Origin: Strongylocentrotus purpuratus
Lineage: Eukaryota > Echinodermata > Echinoidea > Camarodonta > Strongylocentrotidae
Reading direction: 5' to 3'
DNA length: 64,000 nucleotides
Assembly: GCF_000002235.5 (NCBI RefSeq)
Contig: NW_022145606.1
Location: 50,067,333-50,131,332 of the forward strand
A model generated the notes under the pieces. It had not been told where the DNA came from. It did not search any database and worked only from the letters and a program-made list of their open reading frames with translations. Shown here piece after piece: positions 36,845 through 47,609 of this stretch. The position numbers were made by a program, and so were the translations under genes. Numbering within the stretch: position 1 is the stretch's first letter; every line of letters begins with the position of its first letter.

Positions 36845-39534
36845 CCCTTACAAAAAAAAACCATGGTAGTACCATGGTAGTACCATGGTAGTGCCATGGT
36901 ATGATACTGTACCATGGTAGACGGTATATTGGCCACGGTACATAACCATGGTACTACCATGGTAGTACCATGACAATTATTACGGTAGTACCACGGTATA
37001 GTATACTACCACGGTACTGTACCATGGTACCGGACCACAATACCGTGGTATATACCATGGTACTGTACCACGGTAGTATACCACGGTACTGTACCATGGT
37101 ACTGGACCACAATAATACCGTGGTATACCATGGTACTGTACCACGGTAGTATACCACGGTACTGTACCACGGTACTGTACCACAATAATACCGTGGTATA
37201 CCATGGTACAGTACCATGGTATACCACGGTATATATTGTGTTCCAGTACCATGGTACAGTACCGTGGTATACTACCGTGGTACAGTACCATGGTATACCA
37301 CGGTATTATTGTGGTCCAGTACCATGGTATAATTTACAAATCTACTACATAATTAAAGCACTTTCAACACAGTATTCCTCATAATATTTGCCAGCCCTTG
37401 TTTATTTAATTTTGAAATAGCATGCTAGTGGTCTGCAAAGTAGACGCAAAAATGACAGGAGCTGGCATGTCCACTTTCAACTCAATTATCCATTCAGCCG
37501 CTTCTCTCGCAAACACGATCTGTTAACAAAAGACATCACAATCATGTTGATCATTATTGTTGAATGATCATATGACGTATCAAACATCAAACAATGGAAA
37601 CAATATGTTTACTTTAAAAAAACGTTTATTCAAACAAGCTAAAATCTAGCTCGCGTAAAATATATAAAACAATTTACAGTCGAAAACTGAAGTCTATTTC
37701 TATAGCGAAGACTGCCGCTTGTAACATCATTATACAGGACACTAAACATTTTCAGCACACAACAATATCTTAAAGTGGTTAGTCTATTTCTATAGCGGAA
37801 GACTGCCGCTCATATTCAAATTACATAGTACATTATAAAAAACTGTCCTTCCAGCGGAGGTGCGAGATTCGTTGACGATGTCGTACTCGAATTCAGTCGA
37901 AAGACGAAATTTGAAGAAACAATTGGTGACTAGGCCTTCTTGGCAGATCGTAGATGATGTCGGTGATCATAGTACAGTTCAAAAATTAATGATGAACGAA
38001 AGTCAAGAGTCGGCGATGTCGATCGGATGCGGAGTCCGTGTTCGGCGATGGTGAAACGCGGTATAGAGTTTGACGTCGAGGGTGATTGAAGACAGAACGA
38101 TAGGTTAGGTCATCATTAATCGGAGTCAGGATCAGACCTGCAAACGACGAAACGCAAATCGAAGAAGGTAAAAAGGAGGTTCTTACCTTTCATCAAAGTT
38201 CGATGAGACTAGTGTTCAAAGACAGAACAAACGTCGATAATGCCAATATCCAATTCATTATTAGAGTTCGCAACAATCTTCAAAGTTCAAACGCGAAAAC
38301 GGAGGTCGACGTCAAAGACATGGTGATGATGCCGTTGATGTATATTGGTGAAGATGATGATAAAGAACGAGGTCGATATGGAAACTACTCATTTGTCATG
38401 TTGCGTCTATATCTGTAATTTAAAAAAGACAATTTTGAATTAGAGTCTATAAAAAATTAAAAAAATGAATATCAACAACTGTCAACATAAAATCACACAG
38501 TCACAGACGCAGACATGACATCGAGTAAGCGTAATTCGTTAATATGCTGGGTTTTTATGCAGTATGTTCTAAAAAGAATAAAACATTAAATCCTGCGAGC
38601 AATGATACTATAATCACAGCAGAGTTAATGTGTATGTAAATGGACAAATTTTGCTTCGAATGATATCTGCCCCATAAACCCATCAAGATCCTACATCAAA
38701 TTACGTACATGGGATCATACATGTTCAGTCTTATCCTGTCGGAATGTGTTTTAAGTCCCAGTTAACACTGTCATAAATAACTATCTAGACATCGAGTAGA
38801 TCTATGTACATATTGTAAATAAGGTAGATGATTCTTAAACTTACCCATACTGTTGTAGATTAGCAGGAAAACTCAGTATTCAGCATTATTTTGCAGAGAA
38901 AACACCAAGATTCAGTCTAGCTCCTGTCTAGGCAAAGCTACATTGTGAATTTATAATGCACACAGTAGCTATAGTGTAGCTTGTGCGTGCACTATTCCCA
39001 ATGCAAGCTTTGTACAGCGATCCTTTGACACGTACACAGTACACATAGCTAGCCATTCAAAATATGCGGGGTTATATTGCACAACGGTTCCAAAGGATTG
39101 GTTGTGTGTAGTACGTGTGTGTGTGCGTGTGTATATGTGTGTATATGTATATGTATATGGGGCCTGTAGGTATGACCTTCTTTATGATATTTCAAGCTGT
39201 TGCATAATTTCTAATGTACACACCATTGATAAATGGCCAAATGAAAATAAGTTTTCAACTCCTGCTTTCCCCTAATAATAATTGCAAACGTTTTAACTAC
39301 ATTAATGAATTTGTTAAAATAATAAACTTAAGTCAGATTGCTAGATGTATTTTTTAATTGTCAGTTTTTCATTTCAAAATCTTAGAAAACTTAAGGACTA
39401 TGAAATTACATAATTGTACTGGATTCACGCGATATCATTTTTTTTAATATATTTTTTTTTCTTTCTACAATTCTTATATTTTTGTTTGAATATTTTTTTA
39501 TATTCATAACAATTTTGTTTTTAATGATACTTAT

Positions 39535-39573
<39 letters not shown>

Positions 39574-40340
39574 TTCTTTTCAAATATTTTGGAACAATAA
39601 TTATTATAATTGTTTTGATTTTTCTTCATGATTCTGAAATATTTTTTTTTTTATTTTGTTATTAATTCTTATGTTTTTTTTATTTGGTTTCATGCGTCCG
39701 CTAATTTGTTGTTGTTTTTGTTTTCAAAATTTAAAGTCCATTCTTTGAAACAGATTTTGTGGGTCGGTGGAACTGTGTGCACGAGGGAACTTTGAGTAGG
39801 TCTGTAACACACTCGGTTATACTTCGTGTGTTAAAACCATGCCCAAAGTTACCTTGAGCAAACGATTCGGTATATCAATAAGTTATAAGGAAACTGAAAA
39901 AGAGCAAAAACAAATGACAAACTAGTGCCAAACACAGAATCATGTTATCCATGGTAGTACCATGGTAGTTCCATGGTAGAATCATGCGTACCATGGTAGT
40001 ACCACGGTTATTATGGTAATACCATGGTAATACCATGGAAGTACGGTAGTACCATGGTAGTACCATTGTAGTATGGTAGCACCATGGTAGTACCATGGTA
40101 GTACCATGGTACTACCGTACTTCCATGGTATTACTACCGTACTTCCATGGTATTACCATGGAAGTACGGTAGTACCATGGTAGTACCATGGTAGTACCAT
40201 GGCAGTATGGTAGTACCATGGTAGTACCATGGTAGAATTATGCCTATCATGGTAGTACCATGGTTATTATGGTAATACCATGGTAATACCATAACAACCA
40301 TGGTAGTACCATGGTATACCATGGTTTTTTTTTGTAAGGG
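36845..40340. mobile_element. Nested element with palindromic CCATGG arms
   Basis: The outer ends CCCTTACAAAAAAAAACC and the complement GGTTTTTTTTTGTAAGGG are inverted. Each arm (36862-37330 and 39949-40325) is a run of units built on ACCATGGTA / ACCACGGTA / ACCGTGGTA separated by GT or CT. More than twenty copies are visible, each self-complementary. The interior (37340-39940) is AT-rich with a poly-T run near 39538-39569. No target duplication is obvious. The tyrosine/tryptophan-rich translations across the arms are artefacts of the repeat. Confidence 0.7.
37340..39940. other. Interior of the CCATGG-armed element
   Basis: I see no recognisable protein. A 45-bp stretch containing AGTCTATTTCTATAGCG and AGACTGCCGCT occurs twice (about 37692 and 37782). 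AATAAACG on the - strand (near 37624) could be a polyadenylation signal for a transcript running leftwards. 37860-38350 is unusually rich in CGA/TCG triplets compared with its surroundings, which could be an old coding or promoter segment, but both strands have stops. Confidence 0.4.
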
Positions 40341-40479
40341 TGGACACACACATATAAGATGCCTTGATGTTCTTAACCACAAAATTATCAGCGGCCAGAT
40401 CTTAAACGATTTCTCCGATTGTTGCTTCAATGTCCACCTTCCGAAGAACGCTGAATAAAACGTGAGCACCAAATTTACC

Positions 40480-40640
40480 CGTGAACTGAACGCCATAGGA
40501 CGCCATGTTGGGGATACAATCGCCTAGCGGTACTATGGCGTACCTGCCCGCTGCACTCGGCGCGCGAGCTGGCCCAAACACGGCGCGGCAAAGCCCAGAA
40601 CGAAAGCAACAAACATCCGGGTTTTCCCCACTGCGATATC
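40480..40640 (-). promoter_or_regulatory. CpG-rich segment with promoter-like features
   Basis: It is GC- and CpG-rich against an AT-rich background (GGCGCGCGAGC, CACGGCGCGGC). On the - strand CCCAACATGGCGTCC resembles a YY1 site (AANATGGCG) and provides an ATG at about 40506. The frame MASYGVQFTGKFGAHVLF runs 34 codons to a stop. It could be a captured host promoter and first exon, or part of the transposon. No family is recognised. Confidence 0.3.
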
Positions 40641-40940
40641 GATATTTACGCAATCGCAATCGGATAATATAATTTTTTTTTTTTGTCTCCAAAGGAAAAT
40701 GAAGAGGTGTAACTTTTGTATGTAAATGTAAAAGATCATTGGTAAATTTATAAAGAACTATGTTAAATTATTTTGTTATTTTGTATCCAATGTATTATGT
40801 TATAAATGTACAATTTTCTTTGAGAGAAACGAATAAAAACCTATGAAAACAAAAAAAAAAATAAAAAAAGCGTAGGGTCGGCGATAAAAATAGGGTCGGG
40901 CGGGTTACGCCAAGTCATCAATTTTTTGTTTTAGGCCTAA

Positions 40941-41935
40941 TTACTAATTTTCCTTCACATGAACTTACCCCTCATTAAACACATTTGAATGGGGGGATCC
41001 ATGCCAGGACATAGATATCGCGAATGCTCTTCAAACTGTAACACTTGGGCATATATTTCTGCTTTTGTTTTTGAGAATTTAGGTTGAAGTAAGGGCAATA
41101 TTTAAACAATATTGAATGGACATTTTGCACCCGAACCCCTTCAACCGTACCACTACCGTTCTATACTTTAATGCGGGGTAACTTCATTAGAAGGAAAATT
41201 AGTTATTATTATAATGCCTCTAACCCGTGATTTGTTAACATGATACCAAGGGATGTACTACTTTGGTTATCTTACGCAAATTGCAAACGTCCTCCAAAAA
41301 CGATGCAGATTTGCACGTAGTGATATTTACATTAATTTTGATATTCCTAATCAGTTATAACGCAAACGTAATCAGCCAATATTTTGATAATTCTGTTATT
41401 CATCAACTATAAATTACAATTAGCCAATAAGCATAAACTTGTTTGTTACGGTGGGATGGAATTATACATTATAGAAACAAGGCGGCAATCAAGAAGAACG
41501 GGGTTCTACTAGCCATCCCGAATCTTGGAGAGGGTGTGTGTACGGTATTAAACCGAGGACACCCATAAAGTTTGATGACCTTTCAGGTATTGGATACGTT
41601 TAGATGCTCCGTTCGCATGCTGAAAATGTTTGTTTTTTAATTACTAGATCCTTGGCTATGGAGTTATCTTTCAAATCGTTCTCAGAATGTTATATTCAGA
41701 CAAACATTATGTCTTTGAACATGTTGAACATACAGATGTGTACATAATGAGTCCTTTATTTCTGGCATGCAGAAACACATGTGTATGGGTGTTTGTCTGT
41801 TTGGCTGTCTTTGTTCAAAACAATATTTTATTCCTCACCCAGCAACTTGGTGCAAGTGAGATCTGGCAGTCTTGTCTGATGTTCCGTTATGCATGCAGAG
41901 TTTCAAATTAAAATGGTACCTAAATCAGTGGCGTA
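40941..41935. repeat. Segmental duplication, copy C (middle, with an inversion)
   Basis: 40941-41070 continues the copy C alignment (compare 2085-2165). 41216-41500 is an inverted copy of the 1790-2080 type sequence (TAACCCGTGATTTGTTAACA, GATGTACTAC). 41503-41790 is direct again (AACCGAGGACAC, AGATGCTCCGTTCGCATGC), matching 2180-2345 and 3765-3960. The 1.4-kb element of copy A is absent here. Confidence 0.7.
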
Positions 41936-43875
41936 CCTGGGGTACTCCGTCAGGGGGGGGGGGAGCAAGCGACCGAAACAAACAAAAAAGGCGATGCTAA
42001 TTTTCACTTCTGGCGAGCGAGCGAGCAAAAAAATATTTAAGTAACGTTTGGTATATAAACTGGTATTGTTGCAAGTTGGGGGTGGGAACATTCACTTGTT
42101 AGCGACGTTACTTTTATTTTTTTGCAAACGAGTGTAGCGAGCAAGAAAAAAATCACTTCTTTTTTAATAATTGCCACTTAAACTTGGTTCAATTGTCCCA
42201 TGCAGGGCGCGTGAACAATATTGTGTTTAGGGTGATTTTATACCCATTTTAGCTAGCGAGCGAAAATACATGTTTCTCTCAATGAATTGCTATATAAAAT
42301 GTGTTTCATTGTTGCAGGTAGGGGGCGGGCACAATCGTGTTTAAGGCAATGTCAATCCCAGTTTGGCGGGCAGGCAACCCCCTACATTTCTCTTTTTTAA
42401 AGATATTGTAGCAGGTTAGTGGTGGGCACATATTTCCACGAGCTAGCGAGCGTAGCGAGCGAAAAAAAAATCACTTCTCTTTTATAGGGAACATATGGTA
42501 CATAAAACTTGGGTTCATTGTTCCATGTCACGGACGTGATTATTAAAAGCGGTGTTATTTCTATTTTGGCGAGCGAGCGTAGCGAGCGAGCAAAAAAAAT
42601 CACTTCTCTTTTATAGGTAAAATATGGTATATAAACTTGGGTTCATTTTTCCATGTCAGGGACGTGATTATTAAAAGCGGTGTTATTTCTATTTTGGCGA
42701 GCGAGCGTAGCGAGCGAGCAAAATTTTTGTAATGATAATTGGTTCATAAATTTCAGATTTTTTTGTTGCAGGGCAGGGCTTACACAATCATGTCTAAGGT
42801 GATGTTAATTCCGTTTTGGCGAGCACTTAACTGGTTGTTGCAGGTTGGGGCGGGCGCGTTAGCGGTGTCCATTCCATTTTAGCGAGCGAGCATAGCGAGC
42901 AAGCAACAAAAATAAATTCTCTTTTAATAGTAATTAATAAATAAACTTGTTTTTATTGGTGCAGGTCAGGATGGACGCAATCGCGTTTAACGCGATTCAA
43001 TTCCTTTTTGGCGAGAGGGCGAAAAAACTCTTCCACTTTTAATTATATTGTTGCAGGTCAAGGGTGGGCACAATTGTTTCCAAAGCAATGTCTATTCATT
43101 TTATTCGCGAGCGAGTGTAGCGAGCGAGAAAAATGAATTAGTCTCTTTTAGTAACATTTGGTACATATATTGTGTGTTATTGTTGCCATGGTTGCAGGTC
43201 GGGGCCCGTCGGGGCAGGCACAATTATTGTATTCTAGGCAATACTAATCCTTTTCTTTTTTCAGGGGGACGAGCAAGTGAAAACATTTAATACAAAATAG
43301 GCTAGCAAGCAGTTCGCGCCAGCGAAGAGTTTCGAATTTGTTATATCACTTATATTTTCCTATTTCATTTGTTTTAATTTTTCAGGGCCGTATGCGAAAT
43401 ATTTTTCTGGTGGGGGAGGGGGAAAGATGCGTTAAAAGTTTTCGAAGAATCTCAAAAGCAAAAGGAGTGAAGGGAGTTCCAGCGATCGAACTGGTCATAA
43501 GGGTACTTTTGCATTTTCAAAAGTAAAATTGAAGGATTTGGTATAGGCCTACACTACATTTTCAGGAAAAAAACTGTACGTTTTCAAAATATCTGGGGTC
43601 AATTGCCCCCCCCCCCTGGTGCGTACGGCCATGGTCTTTTTTCTTTTTTTTTCCCCCATTTTTATTCCTTTCCTTTTCTTTTCCCTTTTTCTTCCTTTTC
43701 TCTTCTTCTTCCTTTTTTTCCTTTTTTCTCTTTCTTTTCTTTTTTCTTCCCTTTTCCTTTTTTCTTTTTCTTTCCTTTCCTTTCTTTTCTTTTCTTTCCC
43801 CTTTTTCTTTTTTCCCCTGGAGCCCGTCAGGGGGGGGGGGCACTCTGCCCCCTGCCCCCCATAGGTACGCCAGTG
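41936..43875. mobile_element. hAT-type element, 1.9 kb, filled with tandem repeats
   Basis: It starts CAGTGGCGTACCT and ends AGGTACGCCAGTG. Flanking 8-bp duplications are ACCTAAAT (41928-41935) and ACCTTAAT (43876-43883), one mismatch apart. About eleven units of 110-135 bp fill 41990-43320, each with a GCGAGCGAGC/GTAGCGAGCGAG core, then AAAAATCACTTCT, TTGTTGCAGGT and GGGCACAAT-type text. The right part is a TTTTCTTT-rich tract (43625-43820). No transposase is seen. The K/E- and F-rich open frames at 43562-43963 are translations of the simple repeat. Confidence 0.85.
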
Positions 43876-43889
43876 ACCTTAATGTACTG

Positions 43890-44450
43890 GGAGGATCAAG
43901 ACATATCATATGTACTCTATCAAGACATATCATGAAACCCATGATTAAATATTCATACTTCAATCAATACAACTTTTAAAAAGTGGGAAATTTTTTCTGA
44001 CTCACTCTGTATATTTATATCATGATGGATGTAAATACAATAGTTAAATCGAAAGCCTTTAAACAAAATGTAAAGAAATATATCTTAAAGTGAATTAATG
44101 CAAATATATGATACTTCCACGCCATAATTAGGACAAAAGGTCGATAAATCATACAGCTTTAACTAACATTTTAAAGCAGGTTACCTGATTAAGACATGGA
44201 CAACTGAAAAGTCTATGTTTATTGAGTGACTGTAGTTAATGATTAACAGAGTTATCACAAATATATGCAGCTTATAATTATTTGCGTTATGCCTGATAAG
44301 AAATATCAAAACCATGTAAATATCATTTCGTGCAATCCCGCGTCGTGTCTGAGTGACCTGTGTAGTTTGCGTAGAATAAGGATATCCTTTAGTATCGTGT
44401 TAAAATCTAAAGCTAAAAGCATTATGACCAAAATTTATTTTTCTGTAGAA
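43890..44450. repeat. Segmental duplication, copy C (right part)
   Basis: 44155-44400 matches 4965-5200 and 28310-28520 (AGGTTACCTG, AGTTATCACAAATATATGCA, CGTGCAATCCCGCGTCG). This is the tenth copy of the 150-base module. The alignment fades after about 44420. Confidence 0.65.
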
Positions 44451-44619
44451 GAAGATAAATTAAGATATTCCTGGCATGATGTGATGCCTTTTATATGACA
44501 TGGGCGCAGTCATTTTCTTGGAAATGTGACGTACCAGTTGAAGTTGTACATGTATCATGCACCAAGCCTTAGTTTGAAATAATGTTTAAATCACTAACGA
44601 AACCTTTACTTTTTCACGC

Positions 44620-44755
44620 ACCAAAGTCCGGCTCGTACATACACAAAATTGACTTTACACACCGGACTTAGGGGGTGTTTTCAAAAGGAGGGAACACGCA
44701 TATGCGTACCCTAAATAACACTGAGTGGGGGGGGGGCGGGATGAGAAACCTTCAC
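44620..44755 (-). repeat. Poly-C-linked repeat, copy 2 (inverted)
   Basis: It is the complement of the family at 21718-21890: CACGCACCAAAGTCCGGCTC, TTTACACACCGGACTTAG, GGAGGGAACACGCATATGCG and ACACTGAGTG, followed by a G run of about nine. Confidence 0.75.
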
Positions 44756-44986
44756 CCCAGAAGAGCACCAACTTCTTTATGCAATTTGCGTTCTTGCAAT
44801 TGTAATACAAAGGATAATAGCAGGTGAATGAAATGCTTCATCACCACACACGTCTGGGAAGGAAGCATCTATAAATTTGAATACATTTACTTAATAAACG
44901 ACTTCGCATAGTACGTCACGTTATCAAGAAAATGGCGATGCCCATGTCGTGCTGAGTCTACATTATTCTTGCTTTATACCTCTATC

Positions 44987-45415
44987 ATACATTTTGGTGG
45001 GGAATCTTGTAGACTTATGGGCAATGATATAATAGATCTCTCAAAATAAGTAAAGTCATTTCTTGGTGTTCTGTTACCTTTAATGTTGAAGGAATTCCCA
45101 AACTTAAAATAAATGCAGTCACAACAATAATGATCAGGCCTTTGAAAATCACCGTGCAAAACAAATTGGCAACTCACTCATAATTCTGTGACGGCATCGC
45201 CTCACTTTCTACTTTATATTGATAACATAAATTACCAATTCCCCCCCCCCTACAAATAGTATTTCTTCACACCGGCATCCAAGTTATATTGATAGTAATA
45301 TTTTGTCGTGTGGATGCACTAACAGAGAGTAATTTGTTGTACTGTTAAATCATGAAAAAAGTGTATTTTGATAAACTATTTATATGATGATTAATAATCA
45401 TAAATATATACAGAG
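44987..45415. mobile_element. Decayed MITE fragment of the TTAA family
   Basis: 45135-45415 matches parts of 32660-33370 (ACAAATTGGCAACTCACTC, TATTTCTTCACA, AAACTATTTATATG). 44987-45060 holds GGTGGGGAATCTTGTAG-type terminus remnants. The true ends are not clear. Confidence 0.5.
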
Positions 45416-45479
45416 TAAAAAGTTTGCTGGCAGTGACTTTAATACATGTATATCTAATGTCAGAGGCGGCGATCTGTTA

Positions 45480-46140
45480 GTGAGGGGGAAGGGGGGGACG
45501 GGTACACAGGGGTATATCAAGCATGCCTTTTTTCACTTTCGTAAAGCGCAAACCTATCCTTTCTGATATTTTCCCCCTTCTTATACTTGCCCCCGTTGCC
45601 CTAAAACAAGTGCCCCTATTGCAATCTAATGATTGCGCCAGTTTGTATGAAAAGTGAACTTTTCGTTTCAAATAAGTATCCCTTTCTAAACTTGTACTTA
45701 AGTTAGCATCGTGAACAAGGGCAAGGAATAGGATTGGTCCCAACTTTGTACCCTGAGGTACTGCGTATGCGAGGCTCTTTGGGCTTGATGCCAGTCCCTG
45801 ATGTCGAACCACCTGATGACGGTCGGAAAGAAAATTACAAACAGTGGGCAGTATTGAAGCATCAACTTCTAGTTGGATCGGTTTCTCAATAACCTTGGAG
45901 TGATTGACAAGGTCAAATGATTTGGTGAAATCAATAGTACAAATGTTGGCATACCATCCTTGTCGCTCAAGATTCCTGTAGATGACGTTCAACATAGATA
46001 CAAGGTATAGTGGTTGACAGAACTTCCTTTTATGTGCCAAACTTCGACGGATCAATGTGGGGTTTAAGATCATCCATAAGCCAGTTGGCAAGAAAGCCCT
46101 CAAAAACTCTGGCAAGAACAGACGTGATAGAGTACAAATC
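45480..46140 (-). pseudogene. LINE RT palm fragment (Jockey/Crack-type)
   Basis: The - strand frames give HYLVSMLNVIYRN-like text, TIDFTKSFDLVNH (RT motif A, usually D-x-x-KAFD), NFLSDRHQVV and AVPQGTKLGPILFLALV (motif B). The catalytic YADD block that should follow is not in frame. The 5' and 3' parts are missing. It is a different insertion from the one at 46520-47357, since the order along the strand is wrong for a single element. Confidence 0.7.
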
Positions 46141-46192
46141 CCATACGTTGACGATAACTCAATATTGAGATTTGCAATGTTTGCCTAAATAT

Positions 46193-46480
46193 GTATCTAT
46201 CTATCTATCAGGCTATAGTTCATCCAGACGTTGGACAAAGCCCTCCTCATAACATTTCCATTCTCTTCTGTCTCTAGCTGTCCTAGTCCAAGCGGCCGTT
46301 CCCATGTATGACGTTAGGTCATCTCTCCATCTTCTCCTCTGCCTTCCTCTTCTTCTCTTTCCCATCCTTGGTTGCCATTCTGTTAAACGATTTGTCCATC
46401 TATTGTCCTGAAGTCTTGCTAAATATGTAAGAGAATAATAAATCCCCCGGACATAATGTCGATAATCAGAGATCATTGAT
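46193..46480 (-). mobile_element. RTE-like LINE 3' end
   Basis: The frame encodes RWTNRLTEWQPRMGKRRRGR, RWRDDLTSYMG, WTRTARDRREWKCYEEGFVQ and a stop, which is the conserved C-terminus of RTE-type endonuclease/RT proteins. It ends in a (GATA)n microsatellite (complement of TATCTATCTATC, 46195-46209), the usual 3' tail. It is heavily 5'-truncated. Confidence 0.8.
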
Positions 46481-46519
46481 GAGCATTAATCAAACTCCCT
46501 CTATCTCTAGGTTGTATTT

Positions 46520-47357
46520 CTTTCTTCTTCTTCTTCTTCCAGTATAGTACAGTCCGCCGTTGGCGTATTATCGTACCGTGTGCTTGTCAAGTGCCGAGTG
46601 TACAGTGCAAGTAAAAAGGCTCTACAAGAAATTCTATGTGCAGCTAAAAACAGTCTGAAGCTCAACGGAGCTTGATGTGTTGCACCTTCTGCTTGAAAAG
46701 TTCCAAAGAGGTGCAATCGACGACAGCAGATGGTAAGGAGTTCCACAGGATAGTATCTGGGTAGAATGTGGTTTGGAATAGCAAAGTTCGGGCAAAGGAG
46801 ACATAGACCTTCTGTGGATTTCCACGGGTGCTGGGACCAACAACTGGTATGAAGTAGGTGACTGGAAGATCAACCAGGCCATGGAGTATGCTGTAAACCA
46901 TGCCTATTTTCTGCTGAGCCCTTCTTTCCTGCAGACTTGTCCATTGAAGTTGATTCAGCATGGCTGTGACGGTGCTTGTGCGCCGATAGTCACCCAGGAC
47001 GAAGCGTGCACAACGGCGTTGCACCATTTCCACCTTCTGATGTTCTCCTGGGTGGACGGGTCCCACACTATTGCAGCATACTCCATCACAGGGCGTACTA
47101 ATGTCTTGGACAGCAACTCCTTGGTCTTCTGTGGGCAGGCCCCCATGTTCTTTGCAGAAAGCACCGTACAGAGTTGGCTTTTTTTTTGGGGGGGGGGGGG
47201 TGACGTTTACATGGTGATTCCATTTCAGGTTGCTCTGGATGTGGACCCCCAAGTACTTTGCAATTTCTGTTACATGTAGCTGCTCTCCATGGATGAAGTA
47301 AGGAAAGAGTGTATACCGGTATTTAGAGTTCCAATATTCTTTACAGGAAGACATTAG
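46520..47357 (-). pseudogene. LINE ORF2 C-terminal fragment
   Basis: The frame encodes IAKYLGVHIQSNLKWNHHV, a frame-shifted stretch (KTLVRPVMEYAAIVWDP), VEMVQRRCARFVLGDYRRTS, AMLNQLQWTSLQERRAQQK and ILWNSLPSAVV, the post-RT region shared by many Jockey/CR1-group LINEs. A G/C run near 47192-47201 coincides with a frame break. The tail is GAAGAAGAAG (46525-46541). Confidence 0.75.
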
Positions 47358-47609
47358 CAGTTCATCAAGTTAATTCTACGGCCATGAACCCATGAAATAA
47401 TATACAAAATAAACTTTCGTTTGGAAAAAGTTCCTCTTTGCTAACCTTCTTCCAACCGCATAGCAATATTTGATTTCAACACATAATGCTCAATCTTCAC
47501 AATGGTTTTTCTGTTTTGTCTAGGTGTGACAAATGCAATTTAAATTCATCTGACTATAAGTAAACTCCCAGAGTCAGGATCAAATACTATGGGGAACGAA
47601 CCGTCAGCC

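Larger units (their letters stand above)
36594..40937. mobile_element. Harbinger-like transposon, 4.3 kb
   Basis: It begins GGCCTAAA and ends TTTAGGCC. The TIR continues as ATTGATGACTTGGCGTAAC on both sides. TAA flanks both ends (36591-36593 and 40938-40940), a TWA target as in PIF/Harbinger. Joining the flanks gives sequence matching copy A near 2080-2100. No transposase ORF is recognisable. It carries a second inverted-repeat structure (36845-40340) and a CpG-rich segment near 40500. Confidence 0.75.

Noticed and set aside
36718-37384. Overlapping frames repeating VPWY/TTV/YHG-type text
   Set aside because: They arise on both strands and in several frames from the palindromic ACCATGGTA repeats, so no single protein is implied.
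37860-38418. Two frames in the CGA/TCG-rich interior of the CCATGG-armed element as a transposase
   Set aside because: They are short, in different frames, and show no catalytic or DNA-binding motif that I recognise.
41990-43320. CRISPR-like array of regularly spaced repeats
   Set aside because: The units are diverged, the spacing is not repeat-spacer, and the array lies in a eukaryotic hAT element.
43562-43963. 133-aa K/E/R-rich frame and F-rich frames opposite it
   Set aside because: They come from a TTTTCTTT-rich simple repeat inside the hAT element.
45477-47357. One LINE spanning all three RT-like fragments
   Set aside because: On the - strand the RT palm piece lies downstream of the C-terminal piece, and an RTE-type tail with its own microsatellite lies between, so they are separate insertions.
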